DNA of 64,000 nucleotides, from the NCBI GenBank assembly GCA_030512295.1, contig JAULSR010000002.1, forward strand, positions 9,486,001 to 9,550,000. Direction: 5' to 3'. Of this stretch, positions 21,278 to 33,963 are shown in pieces; positions within the stretch are counted from its first letter, which is position 1; every line of letters begins with the position of its first letter. This DNA comes from Bombardia bombarda. Taxonomy: Eukaryota > Ascomycota > Sordariomycetes > Sordariales > Lasiosphaeriaceae. The notes below the pieces were generated by a model. It made no database searches. It had not been told where the DNA came from and saw only the letters and a program-made list of their open reading frames with translations. The position numbers and the translations under genes are program-made.

Positions 21278-22292
21278 ATGGTATGAGCCGTTTCTGTCAA
21301 CCGATCGCCGATGTAACCAACAGGGCTTTGCTGACCAGATTATAGGCCGAGATCTTGGGTGTCGTAACGGCCACAGCTACCGCCCTAGAACAGACTCTGA
21401 GCCTCTTTGTTCGGATCAAGGAGGCTGTAGATAGTCCGAAAAGATTGCTGGCCAAGTTGGATACGCATCAAAGCGAGCTGACGCGAATTCAATATTTGCT
21501 TGATCTAGTAGTCAAAGAGGAGGCTCTACAGACCCATCAAGTTGGTCATGCGGTCCAAAATGTGCAAACCCAAGAAGCAACTCTCAAATCACTTCTCGAC
21601 GGCCTGAAAGCACGCTCCGAGAACAGTAAACCTGAACAATTTTTTTGTGCATTGGTGTCTGCATCAAAGGGCGACAGCGAGATGCAGGTCGCCATGGACA
21701 GACTTACCAGCGCAAGACATGCTCTCACGACGCACATGGTGCTCGCCCATGTCAGCCAGACCCGTTCCATGGACGTCTCTGTCAGGTTTAACACAGAAAC
21801 ACTGGAGAAGATCTGCAGCATGATAGAGGCGCAAGCTCAGAAGAATGAGCGGTTGCGATTCCCAGAGATAAGAGTCGCAGGGAGGCGGGCAACTGGTGAG
21901 CCAACAATCCATCCTTTTCCCCTCTCTTAGCATTTTAAAATGTTGATAATCTTGCAGGTACATCAGTGATAGAAATCTCAGAGCTCTCTCAAGATGACAT
22001 TGAAGTTGGCTGCGAGAGCTCACAGAGCTGTGGCTCATCAAATAATGTCACACCATCCGGTGTACCTCAAGCAGACCAACGCCAAACAATATGGGTGATC
22101 GACGGCAACCGTGCTTCAGATGATGGACTTATGCTGAACGGTGAGGCCAGTAGTCGTGATCCCTGGAGAAATCACAATGTGTTGATCACAAACAACGAAG
22201 TAAAGGGGTATGCGACAATGGTCAACACCGTCATAGGGAATGGTGATCTTTCAAGCATTTTGGAGGCAAGGAGCAAGCAAAGACAACCATAA
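21278..22292 (+). CDS. Stand-alone NLR N-terminal-domain protein with possible amyloid-motif tail
   Basis: Three exons: 21278-21280 (the ATG alone), 21346-21895 and 21958-22292, giving 295 aa. The start is inferred: ATG followed directly by GTATGA, with a TATAG acceptor, gives MAEILGVVTATATALEQTL, the typical opening of fungal NACHT-NTPase/SesA-like N-terminal domains. The domain runs to about residue 170 with heptad-like Leu spacing. No NACHT or repeat region follows. The C-terminal segment NVLITNNEVKGYATM..VIGNGDLSSI (about residues 258-282) resembles the short N-x-A/V-x-G..G patterns of amyloid signalling motifs at the ends of such effectors; this is inference. No membrane segment or signal peptide is visible. 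It could act as the effector partner of an NLR encoded elsewhere. Confidence 0.6.
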
Positions 22293-23215
22293 AAAAAACG
22301 GAAAGATCGAAAACCCAAGGGATCCAAAAACGACAAGGCCAGAAGAAATTCAGAGGAAGTTGATGAGGAACACTGTGACGTTGAACCGAAAAAATGAAGA
22401 TAGTGACGATGAGGCGTGCGCGAAGAGACATTAAAACACAGTGTTGAGATGGGTTCGGACACGGCATTCTTACTGTGACGCGACGCGAGAGATAGGTAGT
22501 AAACTAATGAAATAAATGGTGACAAATCTTACCAGATTCTCAATGCCCATCTCCTTGATGGTAATGTTGAGGAAGTGACCAATTAACTTTCAGGCGGCAA
22601 ATGAAATTGAGATGCCCAAATATGCTTCCTTGTAGAATGATTCGGCTCCGACCAAGGAAATCTTCGGACATCAACGAGTACGGGCATTGTACCCGCCCTC
22701 GCTACCCAATCTGCAGCAACATACTTGTCGCATCAGCAGGACCTCACAGGATCGCCAACATTCCCCGACTGTCCGCTATGGTCCTCCAGAGGACACCCGA
22801 GCGCTTTCTATGGCACTGCTCGTCCTATTCAACCAACCCAACGCACCGAGATGTTGTAGAACTGAATGTTAGGGGCAAAATGCAAATGCTGCAAAACAGC
22901 ACGTCCACTAACGAAGCATTAAAAGAAAGCCAAGAGCTTGAAGTTCGTCGTATTCGTCCTACGGATGTGTTGCTAATGTCCCGATTGCCGAGCCCATTGT
23001 GCCTTTGTTTCTTCCACCCACGCGCAAAGCAAACCATAGGAATGCCGCGACTGTCGATGATCTCGTGCCCTTGTTCGTTCCATTCTCCACGAAAAGCCAA
23101 CAGCAGACCGGTACGCCAGATTCCAGAGGGGGCGAGTTGTCTATTTAAGCCTGTAGTTTTTCCGAGTCAGCATTTGGGTTGTCTGCGAAATGGCGGAGGG
23201 GTTTTCCGGTGGTCT
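22293..23215. other. Intergenic region, no gene supported
   Basis: Lys-rich coding-like sequence continues briefly past the stop at 22292 in other frames. Nothing else is recognisable before the eL40 stop codon. The 238-aa plus frame over 22601-23317 overlaps eL40 antisense and is dismissed. Confidence 0.5.
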
Positions 23216-23665
<450 letters not shown>

Positions 23666-24832
23666 CTGAATCCGGGGAAAATTGTCAGTCTTGGAATCTC
23701 GTCTATCAGAGTCGCGCTGGCGCCAATAAAAGACTCACCTTGATGTATCTCGACTGTCGTGGTCGTGATCGCTAATATCGTGACGATGGGATGTGAATCG
23801 GAGAATGCGAAAAGTTTTGGCTTGAGCCGTTAATTTTCTCGGGTTGGAAATCCGCCTTGTGGGCACTTAGTCAGCAGGCCAAGGTGTGCGGGCGCGGGCG
23901 GGGCACTGCCCAGTCACGGGCGCGGTCAGCCACAGTCGGTATTCCATTATTCCAGCCCCGAAACGATCAATCTCCCTAAATATACTAGCGCATGACGCTC
24001 TTATCAGATCTGTTAGAACAGACAGGGGTCTTGACTTTGCAGCAATGATGTCGCCTCGCAACCTTCGTGACTTCGCATTCATTCCTCAATCATCTCAGCA
24101 AACAGATGCAAGGTCTGTTACAAAGATATTTTGACGAGTCTGAGAGTTTCGATCTTTATCAGACAAACTACCGAAAGTCACAAAAAGTGTTTGTTCAAAA
24201 GTGGCACTGGCTACTAGACTAACATATTGTGATGTTCCCAACCGCAAGAACTGTTAGTGACTTCACATCCCTACCTTAACATAGAAGAATCTCACATTCA
24301 GACAGTATGGCTTTGACAGCTAATTCGCCTAACCCCCGACTGGTAATACTATGTCGCTTTTCCATTTTATATCATAGTGGGCTAAGTCGAATATCATACC
24401 TTATATGCTCTCTCATGCCGTGTATATTCCCAAGTTGTAAGCTGTAGCATTGGTCAATAAGTCCGGCAAGTGCTAACACTCACGCTCTTCCCACTGGAAC
24501 TGGGTGATAGCAGACTTATTGACCATTGTTGTACCTACCTCTTACCATTCGGAATGGATCACATGTCGCATTATGTTCTAGTTCAAATGCCATATTCACG
24601 TACCTCGAATGACTTGGCCACGCCTCAAAGCCTTCTTTGACCGTCATTACAGCCCAAATCCCACACATCCCAACTGGCAGAAACATCATGAGATTGGTAT
24701 AAGGAAAGTGAGAGAACTGAAAAAGGAAACAAAGATTGGATCCAAAAAGCTCCCGCGTCGACCATGTGACCACTAAAACGTAAGTCATAAACATCCCATC
24801 AACCCACCAATCATCACATGAACCAAATCTCA
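23666..24832. other. eL40 leader with intron, then intergenic
   Basis: 23666-23739 is the inferred 5' UTR intron (donor GTGAGT) and the sequence to about 23830 is the leader/promoter. Nothing recognisable follows up to the P450 stop. The minus frame 24516-24860 looks like chance. Confidence 0.5.
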
Positions 24833-26667
24833 TCACACACCCTCCCCTCCCCTCCTCCACATCCTCACCTCAACCCCCTCCTGCCTCGGAAACCAGCTAT
24901 TGATCACCTTCCACTCCTTCTCCTTATCCGCCAGCTCCAACTCATACCGCACTGCCAGCGTCCCCATCACCTTGTACACCTGCATCAGCCCCACATGCCG
25001 TCCCAAACAAATCCTGCTCCCAGCACCAAAACTCAGATCCGCCCCTTTCATCACCTGCAACCTCTCCTTGTACCCCTCCTCACTCTCACCCTCTCGCCTT
25101 AGCCATCGCTCTGGTACGAACTCTTGCGCATCATCCCCCCACACCTCCTTGTTCCTGCACAGCACGTACGGGTTGAACCCCAGTATCGCACCCGGCGGCG
25201 CATTGCTACCGTCGGGAAGACGATACTCACCTGCCGGGACGTACCGCTCGAGAGAGAGGGACACACCGGGGAGTATTCGCAGAGCCTCTCGTACGATAGC
25301 TTCGAGGTAGGGGATGGCGCGGGTTGCTTTGTACGACAAGGGGGTGTGTTCCTCCGTCAGGCCGGCGGCAGCCAGCTCGGCGCGCAGACGGGTCCACACG
25401 CGGGGGTTCTTGAGGCAGTAGTAGATGGCGGAGCGGAGGACAATGGCGGTCGTGTCTGCGCCGGCGATCATGTTGATCATGAGCCAGCCAACAATTTGGT
25501 TGTCTGTCACAGCCGGGCTGTCGCCGTGTTCTGCTTTTGCGGCAGCGGCCGCCTGCTGCTTCGCCTCGATGAAACGGTCGAGGAAATCAGGCAGCGCAGG
25601 GTCATGGTAGGCTTTGTCGATGCCCTGATAGCGGTCGATGAGGTGCTGGATGCTGATGCCTGTGACGCGACCGAAACCAGGTGGACCGATTGGCTTGTAG
25701 AAGCGGTTCTTGTCGAAGACGTGGTCGAGGAAGGGCATGGTGCCCACCCAGGCGAAGTAATCGACCGCCTTTTCAGCGTTGGAGAGCGTGCCATCGAAGT
25801 CATGGCCTGCAGAGAGGTAGCCAAGTGGTTTGGAAAAGGTTATGGCACCAACCACGTCCCAGGTATCTGTGTCTCCGGTGTTAATGGCACTGTGCTAAGT
25901 GAGGATGAAAAGAGATGTTGGGGGCTCACAAAAGGTAATCCACTCGCCCATGTTAATAGTTGGCTTGGCTGACTCGTTAAGATGGTTCATGAAACGCTTC
26001 TCCAGCTCATTGCAAAAATGTACTATTGTCTTGTCTATGTGCGGCTCGAAAGAAGCCACCCCGTTGGGTGAGTAGTACTTTGCGACGTGCTTCTTTTCCT
26101 GCGCGTGCTTGGCCGCGTCAATCTCGCTGAACAGGTTGTAGACGATATTGCCGTCTACTAAAGCACTACTCGCCAAGTAGTACTCCGTCTGAGGGAGTGA
26201 TTATTGTCACATCAGTTATTGTTCGACTGAGGTCCAGACTCTGCTGCTCGGTGATAAGGATACATGGTGAAAAGGGTCAAACCTTCTTCCAATCCCCTTT
26301 GGTATTGAACACAGTCTTGATCAACTCGGGATCATAATCCACATCAAGAATGTTTGGACCAATCCGTACCACGGGGCCATACTTGTGGTGAAGCCTCTCG
26401 AGGTCATTGTGGAAGCTACCCCTGGTTACATGGTACATGCGCCAGAAGTTGGTGAACTCTGGGTTTTGGTGTTAGCGTACAGATCGGTCATCATTAATCC
26501 AAGCATGACATTGTACACTTACTTGCCAGGAATGGACCCGGATACCGACGAAGCGGAGAGTGCAGATGCCACCATACGGTATAAGCAGCAAAAACAACGA
26601 TGGACCCCACGACTGGCCAAGACAACGAGGGACAGCTCAGACCGAGGATCCAGGTACTCGAACCCAT
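24833..26667 (-). CDS. Cytochrome P450, pisatin-demethylase-like group
   Basis: Four exons: 26523-26667, 26283-26458, 25930-26188 and 24833-25866, giving 537 aa. The N-terminal anchor includes SIVVFAAYTVWWHLHSPL, then the hinge RRYPGPFLA. The I-helix is AGADTT, ExxR is EALR, and FVPERW follows. The heme loop is FGAGSRICLGRH with Cys at about residue 480. The exon 3/4 junction (donor GTGAGC, acceptor ACAG at 25867) restores ITFYTWDVVGAITFSK; two nearer AGs break the frame. The protein is an ER-bound monooxygenase needing a P450 reductase. The GHDFDGT and YKPIG-type segments resemble the CYP57/pisatin demethylase group, which often handles aromatic plant or fungal metabolites; the substrate is unknown. 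A TTATAAAG element lies about 175 bp upstream. Confidence 0.88.
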
Positions 26668-28456
26668 GGCGTTTTGGCGAGTAGTAGATTGAAGCCGCCG
26701 GTGATAGTTGAATACGGTGTCTGAGTGCTAGTTAGCACCAACAAAAAAGCAATTTCGACGACACGACGTTTCAGTATCAAAGACAAATGGCGATGGCACA
26801 CCGCTCTATGTCGTCTGAACCCAAGCGGGGTTCTACATGACTTTATAAGCGCGAGCTCGTATGTGCACTAATTATAGCTAATTTGCCTGGCCGTTGCATT
26901 GGCCAAAGCCCAAGGTCGAAATCAGGTAGTGCAACCCCCAAATCCATAGGGGGGGGAGAATGGTCCTGTCACTGAATCGGCGCATGCATGGGGTTTGTGC
27001 TTCCAAGTTAGACAAGAGGGGAATGCGGATGTGAAATGACAGCCAATGGCGGGAAGGTAAGCATCGAGAAATGATAAGTCTTTTCTAGGGGATTCCGCCG
27101 ACCTGAGACATTGGCTGTGGTGATAGAGAGGAGAGAAAGGATAGGCGACGGCATCTCGCAATAACAGCAAGAACCAGTTGACGCGTCGCCCAGACTGGGT
27201 TTCACTGGTCGTTTGAAGTTTGAATTGAAGTGATCATTTAACACTCGTCCGGGAGCCTGCATGCAAAGTCAGTAGCTTTCGGAGGATAGTTGTGCGCGCT
27301 AGGTAAGTGGTTCTTTCGGGTTGTTACGCGACAGAAACAGTGGGGGTGAGAGGGTCGGTATCTATGATTTTATCGACACCCACTTCGTGTCTAGGTTGTA
27401 AAGTGACAACCAGGTAGTACCTACTAGCTAGTAGTACCTTATGAATACGGCCCGACAGCACTGCGCAGACGGGGTCTGACCTAGAGCCGAATCTAGTTAC
27501 CGCGCGGGTGTAGCCAGCAAGGCGCATTGCCATTGCAGCAGTTCGGTGAGTGATAGCCATTCTGAAGGAGTGCCATGTCTGGGCAACAGGCAATGCTCGT
27601 GCATTTGGTGTGGAGTTGGGTGTGGAGTTGGGTGTTGATGAGAATCATGTTATCGGGCTTATCATCGATGTATAAGGTCTATTGCCGACACACTGGTCGT
27701 TGCTTCCTTTCACGTCGTCAATTATCCGCGCTTGGTCACTTTGCGCCTTCCCAAAAATGATCTGTCACTTGTGTCACGAAAGCCACTTTCCTGCACGGTG
27801 CAACGCCCTTGGCAAGCTTGGCCAGCTGAAAAGCAAAACCGTGTGAAGCTTTGCCGGCCCCTCAGTAGCTCGAGTGCCTCAATCCATCAAGTCCAGCTGC
27901 ACAATTGACAACAGGTGGAGGAACTCTGGCATCAGATTCCCCCTTCTGCTTGTCTCGTCTTCTGAGAGCAATCTCTTCCCAACCCCCGTCCTGAACCGTT
28001 CTCCCCACATATGCCTTTCCCCAGAGAGGCACTTTTCTTTTTCTTCGCCAAACGAAGGGTCCAGAAGTGTCTGACAAATCTTGCAAACGAAATGTCTTCT
28101 TCCTCACACTAGCCGCCATCGTGAGCTCTACAGCGCCTATCACTTGCTATGAAACCCGTTATGTGACAAATCGCATGGCAGCTTTGCAGCCTGCGTCTTT
28201 GCGCTGACGCTAAACTCCTAGCCGCCAGGGGCCCCATATTCAGAGACAGAGATCGCGGAATTTCTTTGGGGGCTGAAAAGCCAGTGTGGCAAAGACGACA
28301 CACAGAAAATAGTCGCAGACGACAAAAGCTTCATCAACTGCATGTCGAATTCGCCGCCAGGAACTCTGCTCACCTTCTTGTACTCACCGCCTCATCACCA
28401 TTAACGTAGCAAAAGAGTTCGACTTTTGTCCCCACTGTTCTTCACAGCCTGCAAAA
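26668..28456. other. Long intergenic region between divergent P450 and receptor genes
   Basis: No supported gene. Contains the P450 promoter (TATA-like TTATAAAG on the minus strand near 26840) and the receptor gene leader. Small frames on both strands have no domains. Confidence 0.5.
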
Positions 28457-29847
28457 ATGTTGGGAGGAAAAGCCCCCATGGCGCTCGCCGTCATGTGGTG
28501 CCTGACCGCCATCACACTCATCTTTGTCGTTCTCCGCATCTACACGCGCGCCATCGTCGTCAGACAACTCGGCTGGGATGACCACATCTACGTCATCAGC
28601 GGGCTCTTCCTCCTCCTATACACCACTTTCCTCCACGTCGCCGCCAGCTACGGCTTCGGCCAAGCCATCGTGGACCTCGACCTCGACGATGCGGTGCAGG
28701 CAGTCAAATGGGAGATGGTTGGACAGACGTTTGCTGTCATTGGCATGGCCACGGCCAAGGTGTCACTGGGGCTGTTCCTGCTGCGCATCGTCATGGAGAC
28801 GTGGCACCGCGTTGTGTTGTGGGTTGCCAGTCTGAGTCTGTTGGTCGTGTCGATTATGACGGCGGTTGTTTTCTGGATCCAGTGTCTGCCGCCGCAGTCC
28901 ATCTTTGATCCACGTGTCAAGGGACGGTGTATCATTGAGGTCACACCATTCTCAGTCGTGCTTGGATGTAAGTGTGTGGATGGTCGACTGTCTGTGATCA
29001 AGCTAACGCTCCGCTGCTACTCTGTTACAGCATGGTGTGCCGCTGTTGACTTTCTCTTTGCCGCCTTTCCATGGTTCTTTATCTGGCAATTGAACATGCG
29101 ATATATGGAGAAGATCACGATTGCTGCAAGCTTGAGTCTAGGCGTGGTGTATGTTGCTCGCCAGGTCCTTCCAAGGCTCTTCGCGGGACGATGCTGACGC
29201 AGGAGAGTATTTAGCGCAGGGGTTTGCGGAGTCGTTCGCACCATCGAGCTCTCGGGTCTTGCGAGCGAGAACTACACAGGTGTGCATTTTACGTTTAGCT
29301 ATCCTCGATCCCTCTCCTCCACCGCTTTTCAACTATTATTTTGAGAGCATACACTTAATGATTTGCGACCACAGAAGACACTGTCGGCCTCATCATCTGG
29401 TCAGCTGCCGAGCTCGCCGTCACCATGATTTGCGCCGGCATCCCAGTCCTACGGCCACTTGTGCGGCACCACATGGGGAACACAACTCGCGGCAGCAGTA
29501 GGTCAGACGGTTACTACAAGCACGGTACCGGTAGTGACGGATCGATGCTTGCTAGCGCCGTCAAACTGGACAATATCCCGAGCGCCCAAAGTCAAAGAAA
29601 GGGGAAACCCCAAAACCAAAGCGATGTGATCGAGAGCTCGCGTGGATTTCCCGATTCACATCCAAAGTTGGGCATCCGTGGTCCCACAACGGTGTCATAT
29701 ATTATGCGAAGCCACAACAGCGAAGATAGCGGTTTGAGGGAGGATATCGAACGAGAGGCAAAGGGAGAGGCGTCGCCACGAGGTACCAGTGGGATTCAGG
29801 TTCGGGAGAGGGTAGATGTCAGTGTGGAACAGGCGGTCAATTTATGA
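28457..29847 (+). CDS. Seven-helix rhodopsin-fold/PTH11-related integral membrane protein
   Basis: Four exons: 28457-28967, 29031-29148, 29215-29279 and 29375-29847, giving 388 aa. Signature segments are VVLRIYTRAIVVRQLGWDD, ATAKVSLGLFLLRIV, VDFLFAAFPWFFIWQLNM, RTIELSGLASENYT and DTVGLIIWSAAELAV, in the order of the fungal integral-membrane family (Rhodopsin_fungal, DUF-type, related to PTH11). The acceptor TTTAG at 29214 was chosen over the later CAG because it restores AGVCGVVRT. The C-terminal ~110 residues are polar, cytosolic and probably phosphorylated. The family lacks an N-terminal CFEM domain here. A surface receptor-like role is inferred from family context only. Confidence 0.85.
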
Positions 29848-29889
29848 GAGGTGTTAGATAGGTTGTTGACTACCTTACCCAGGTAGCTA

Positions 29890-31000
29890 ATTACCTAAGA
29901 ACCTGAGAAAGGGGATTAAACTCTGACAAGATCTCGCAATCTGTCATATCCGATTGATGGATTATACGACGCCATCCCACCAATGTACCAATAGTATCTG
30001 TCCCTGCGCCTCTCATAAACCTGATAGATGTGGGGCCCTTGTTCGCCTCTCTCGCGACCGGTACTCCTAAGTTTGCCAAAAATTACAGTGAGATCTCCAT
30101 TCGCTTGTCGCTGGCTTCATCGTCAATAGCATCTCCCAAGTCCTTCCACGAAGTGAGTACATAAACCGGCATCGACATACAATCGAGGAATCCAAATGAG
30201 AAGTCGGTATGACATTGGCGGTAAAATCTGACATAGCTGTTCCGGCTGGGTCTTGCCTTTGTCCCGTTTCAGATTCGGAACACTGGGGCCCAGGATGTCG
30301 GGGTATTCTGTTGCCCATGAGTGATGAGCGCAAGGCATGCGGAGCATCCAGCCTGGGCCGCCCGATCCATCATCATTGCTCATGAACTCTTCGAATTTGA
30401 GGACATTTTTTTGGCCCGGGCAACAACGGATGAATGAGCGTTTGTGTTCGGAAGAGGATGCGATCAGCTAGACCTATGCAGCGCTTCCGTCTGATTTCGT
30501 GATAACGATGGATTTTCTACCTATCTAGGTTGAACACATGGTAGTAGCGCTTGGTTTTCCTTGGCAGCGAAGAGGTTGAAATAAGAGGACTGGGAAAGCG
30601 AGGGACATATGTGCTTTGCTTGACCCAATTGCCGTCCCTTGCGTACTTATCCGAGGCTCCTCCAATGTATATCTCTTCATCAACTCGCCGACCAGCGTCC
30701 ATGTCGTTCATTTTTTCTGAGCTTCCTTGCAGTCTTGCGGTGCGGACTGTTTCAGGCTTATGGAAGGCGCGGCAGTATGGGCATAGAACTTGCGGAGAAT
30801 ATCTCCCTTCCTTGTCGAGGAGGCAAAGAAGCCTATACCGCTCTTCTTTGCCGAGCCTGAGGGCGCGAGATCCGAGCCTCAAGAGCATGGTACGACTGGC
30901 CAGAGCCACGGCAGCACATTCGAAGGGGGAAAGATGACTGGCTATCTCGAGAGCATCTCAGCTGGAATCGACTCCAGTGTGTTCGGGAGTGGGTCCATGG
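29890..31000 (-). pseudogene. Decayed F-box-like gene
   Basis: ATG near 30994 opens MDPLPNTLESIPAEMLSR, then a stop. The next frame gives IASHLSPFECAAVALASRTM, the natural continuation of an F-box, so one base has been lost near 30944-30950. The 30517-30909 frame continues ERYRLLCLLDKEGRYSPQ, LCPYC. After a gap with stops, MLRMPCAHHSWATEYPDIL (about 30330) and, in another frame, RQCHTDFSFGFLDC and YVLTSWKDLGDA (about 30215-30130) match the C-terminal part of the same family. At least two frameshifts and one deletion are visible, with no splice solution. F-box proteins of this type would recruit substrates to SCF ubiquitin ligases; this copy looks dead. Confidence 0.6.
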
Positions 31001-31252
31001 CTTTCAATATGAGCAAGATGGCGTTAGCTTAAGAAAATAGAAAACAGAAATGAGCAGATTCTCGATATTCAAGCTTAAAAGTTAACGGGGTTGTGCTTTT
31101 GCGTGCTTGCTGCCACGTTTCGGCTATCTTGCCCGACACCTACCTCGGGCACATGTACATGTAATTAACATCTAGGTTTCAGCTACCGACACCGTATCAA
31201 AGTTGTTATCATGTGCTTCACAAACAACACATGGTAGTCAATGTCGCCTAGC

Positions 31253-32571
31253 TCAACGATGATCCATCTTCACAAGTCTCTCAAACGCTTCATCGCTCTC
31301 GTCATCCAAGTGTCCAGCCTGGCCCGGTATCTTCTCACGCAGGTGTCTTGCCGCTTGTCGCTGCTTCTCTGATTCTTCCTGCCGCGACGGATCCATGGCG
31401 AGAGCCTTAGCGTAGGCGTGGATACATCGACAGAGGATACCAATGGGGACTTCAGCCTGTGTTCCGATGGCGACTGCTTCCGCGGTCTCGTTGCTATCAT
31501 AAAAACTTGTCAGTGCTACAGATCTTCCATAGGACACTCTGACAGGCGTATTAGCAGACATGGTAGGGCCTATCAGACTCACATGGCATTCTCGACACGG
31601 TCCTGTTTCATGGCTACATCTCCAGCACGATATGCGCAGTAGGAGCTCAGCCAACTGATCCGAGCGAAATGACCAGAGGTCTCCAGAATATCCTTAGCCG
31701 CATTCACATGGCTATTTGAGTCTTCAAGACGACCCATTCTCGCCCGCAGAGAAGCGAAGGTGAGGTGAGCGCTAGAGTGGTGATGCGTCAGTAGATAAAA
31801 GTTCACGCGTGGGCAGTGGCAGTGGCACACGTACTATACCAACTGATACCACCCTCCCAATTCTTCTGCGGCTGCCAAAGCCTTGGCCAACAAGCTCTCG
31901 GCCTCGTCAAACTTTCCCATGCAGTAGTAGTTCCGCGACGTGTTGAAGCTCCAGACCATGGTTCTCGTGGGAATCTCGCCAGCTGGGCCCTCGAGAACTT
32001 CCTTCGCTTTGAGGAGCCGAGCGAGGGCCTCTTCGTATCGTCCTTGGGCCCCAACTGCCATTCCAAGCCAGCTGTACGACAAAGCTAGGAGTAGGTCGTC
32101 GTCGTGGAGCATGGCCTGGCGGATGTGGAGGCTATTAGCCATCTCTTCCTCTGCTCTTGCAAACTCGGATGTGCAGAAATGATACATGCACTTGAGCGAT
32201 TGCAGATGGGCCCAGGCCAGTCGATCCTGATCTTGGTCTGGACATTTGTGGTAGGCAACATCGGCGGTGTGGAGCAAACCAGCTACCGAATTCGTTGTGT
32301 CGTTGTCATGTATGCCATTGGCCGTGTTGACTAGGAGATTGACAAAATCCATGTTCGCTTTCAGAGGATTCGGCTTTTCCTGAGAGTCGTTGTAGCTCTT
32401 GGCAAGTTCGAGAACCTGGGGAACATATTTCTCCAACAAGGCCCATTCCTCGTTGTCGTACTTGTTCGCTCGCTCATGTGGAAGCTTCCCAAGAAGGAGC
32501 TTTGTGTCTGCCTCGAATTGCTCCTGCCGATGATCCGCCATGACCTCGTTCGGAGACTGTAGATGCGCCAT
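31253..32571 (-). CDS. Tetratricopeptide-repeat protein
   Basis: Three exons: 31844-32571, 31583-31771 and 31253-31493, giving 385 aa. The start at 32571 (MAHLQSPNEVM) is the first ATG in frame. TPR-like helical pairs are visible: LALSYSWLGMAVGAQGRYEE, NTSRNYYCMGKFDEAESLL, LTFASLRARMGRLEDSNSH and SYCAYRAGDVAMKQDRVE, each with the W/L-G-Y-A-like spacing. Donor 1 is uncertain: GTTGGT (used here) keeps frame with the only good acceptor, while GTATAG nearby does not. The acidic C-terminus ends ERLVKMDHR. No enzymatic domain is present. It is likely a scaffold; partners and process are unknown. Confidence 0.7.
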
Positions 32572-33963
32572 ACTCAACGGTGGTACTTGTGGTCTTCAAC
32601 TCTGATGGGCGTAATGAAATGAAGGGATACAGTACGGTGGTTGTTCGGGGGCGGGCGGTCAGAGATGTAAGCAGGCAAGCAGGTGCCCTGGTGAGGTGAT
32701 TGAAACGAAACCCCGCCGACCAGGCATCATGTGTGACATACGAACCGTGCAATTTCACTGTTGGCACGTATCTGGGAGCAAGATAGGTGCTTTTACACAA
32801 GCTTGGATCCACGGGACCCCGAAATAGGAGGAAAGAAATAGGACGAACATGGTCCCACCCAACATGTACCTTTTGGGGACTTGGCAACACGCCGCAATGC
32901 CCGGGGTAAAAGCTTCAGAAATTTTGATACTGCCACTAAATCGAAAGCCACGGAGTAATTCCAAGGTGTCAGGAGTGTGGTCGAGTTAAAGGAAGAGCTT
33001 GGTGATGTGCCGGACTGCACTGAGCAGTTGATCGAAGATGGCTGTTGACCATCGTTAATTGTATGCATCTCAATAATTCAAATGAGCAATTGCTCCACTA
33101 TACCACGTCTTGCCCCTCTGCTGTCGGGTTGTTTTGCTCCCCTCCGTCGGGGCTCGGATTGCGTCGAGGAGCGCCAAGAAATCAAGATAATACGGCACCG
33201 AGGCTCGCGAGTACCTAGTAGGTACATAACTCTAGAAGTTTGCCTGTAACCCTAACAATATGCAACCTGCACCAAAGAATTTAAAGCACTGAGCCCCGCA
33301 CTACCAGTGCGGAAGTACCTAAGTACTTGTACGTGACATGCTGGGGTGGTCCCGTGCAGACATGGGACATTTCAAGTGGGTGACAAAAAAAGAAGGGCGA
33401 CCGCAAAATGGCACTAATAAGCCCCCAAATGCCCCAACAGTACGTACGTACGTACCTAGTATGAATGCCCATCACAAACATTGCAACATCTCTACAAAAC
33501 CAATCTCAAATAGTATAGTATATATATATATTTAGAAAGCCATCACTTAGAAGAGTGCTGTTATATATTTTCAACTCATTAGTACGAAGTATGCTTGAGA
33601 CACATGTTTGTTGGTGGTTTCGACTTCTTTGCAGTGCTTGCTTTTTGTTACCCATTTTGCCTTTCACATAAAGTACATACCTAAATACCTAGACTAGCAT
33701 ACTGGAAACCATGGGGAGTAGCAAGCATTGTCGGATCTGACAGGAACCAATGTCACTAAAGACGTAGGACGTAGGCACCTACCCACCTACCTTACTTGAG
33801 CCGCAATTTTTCATAGTGGTACTAAACTACTGACATATGTACTATGGGTGTTTCTGTGCAATCGTCTTTCTAACCTCTACATCTTGCCGGAATCATATTA
33901 TTCCCAAGTGACAGGTTCGTTCTTCAGTTGATCAACCCCAGAGTCCACCCCAGAGAGGCAAGA
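32572..33963. other. Intergenic region with AGGTACCTA-like elements
   Basis: No gene supported. Contains repeated GTAC runs (about 33441-33455) and several CCTAGGTA/TAGGTACCTA-type short palindromes at about 33212-33225, 33316-33330 and 33670-33790. Confidence 0.5.

Noticed and set aside
25124..25972. 282-aa plus-strand frame
   Set aside because: Antisense of the P450 gene, which has all heme and I-helix motifs.
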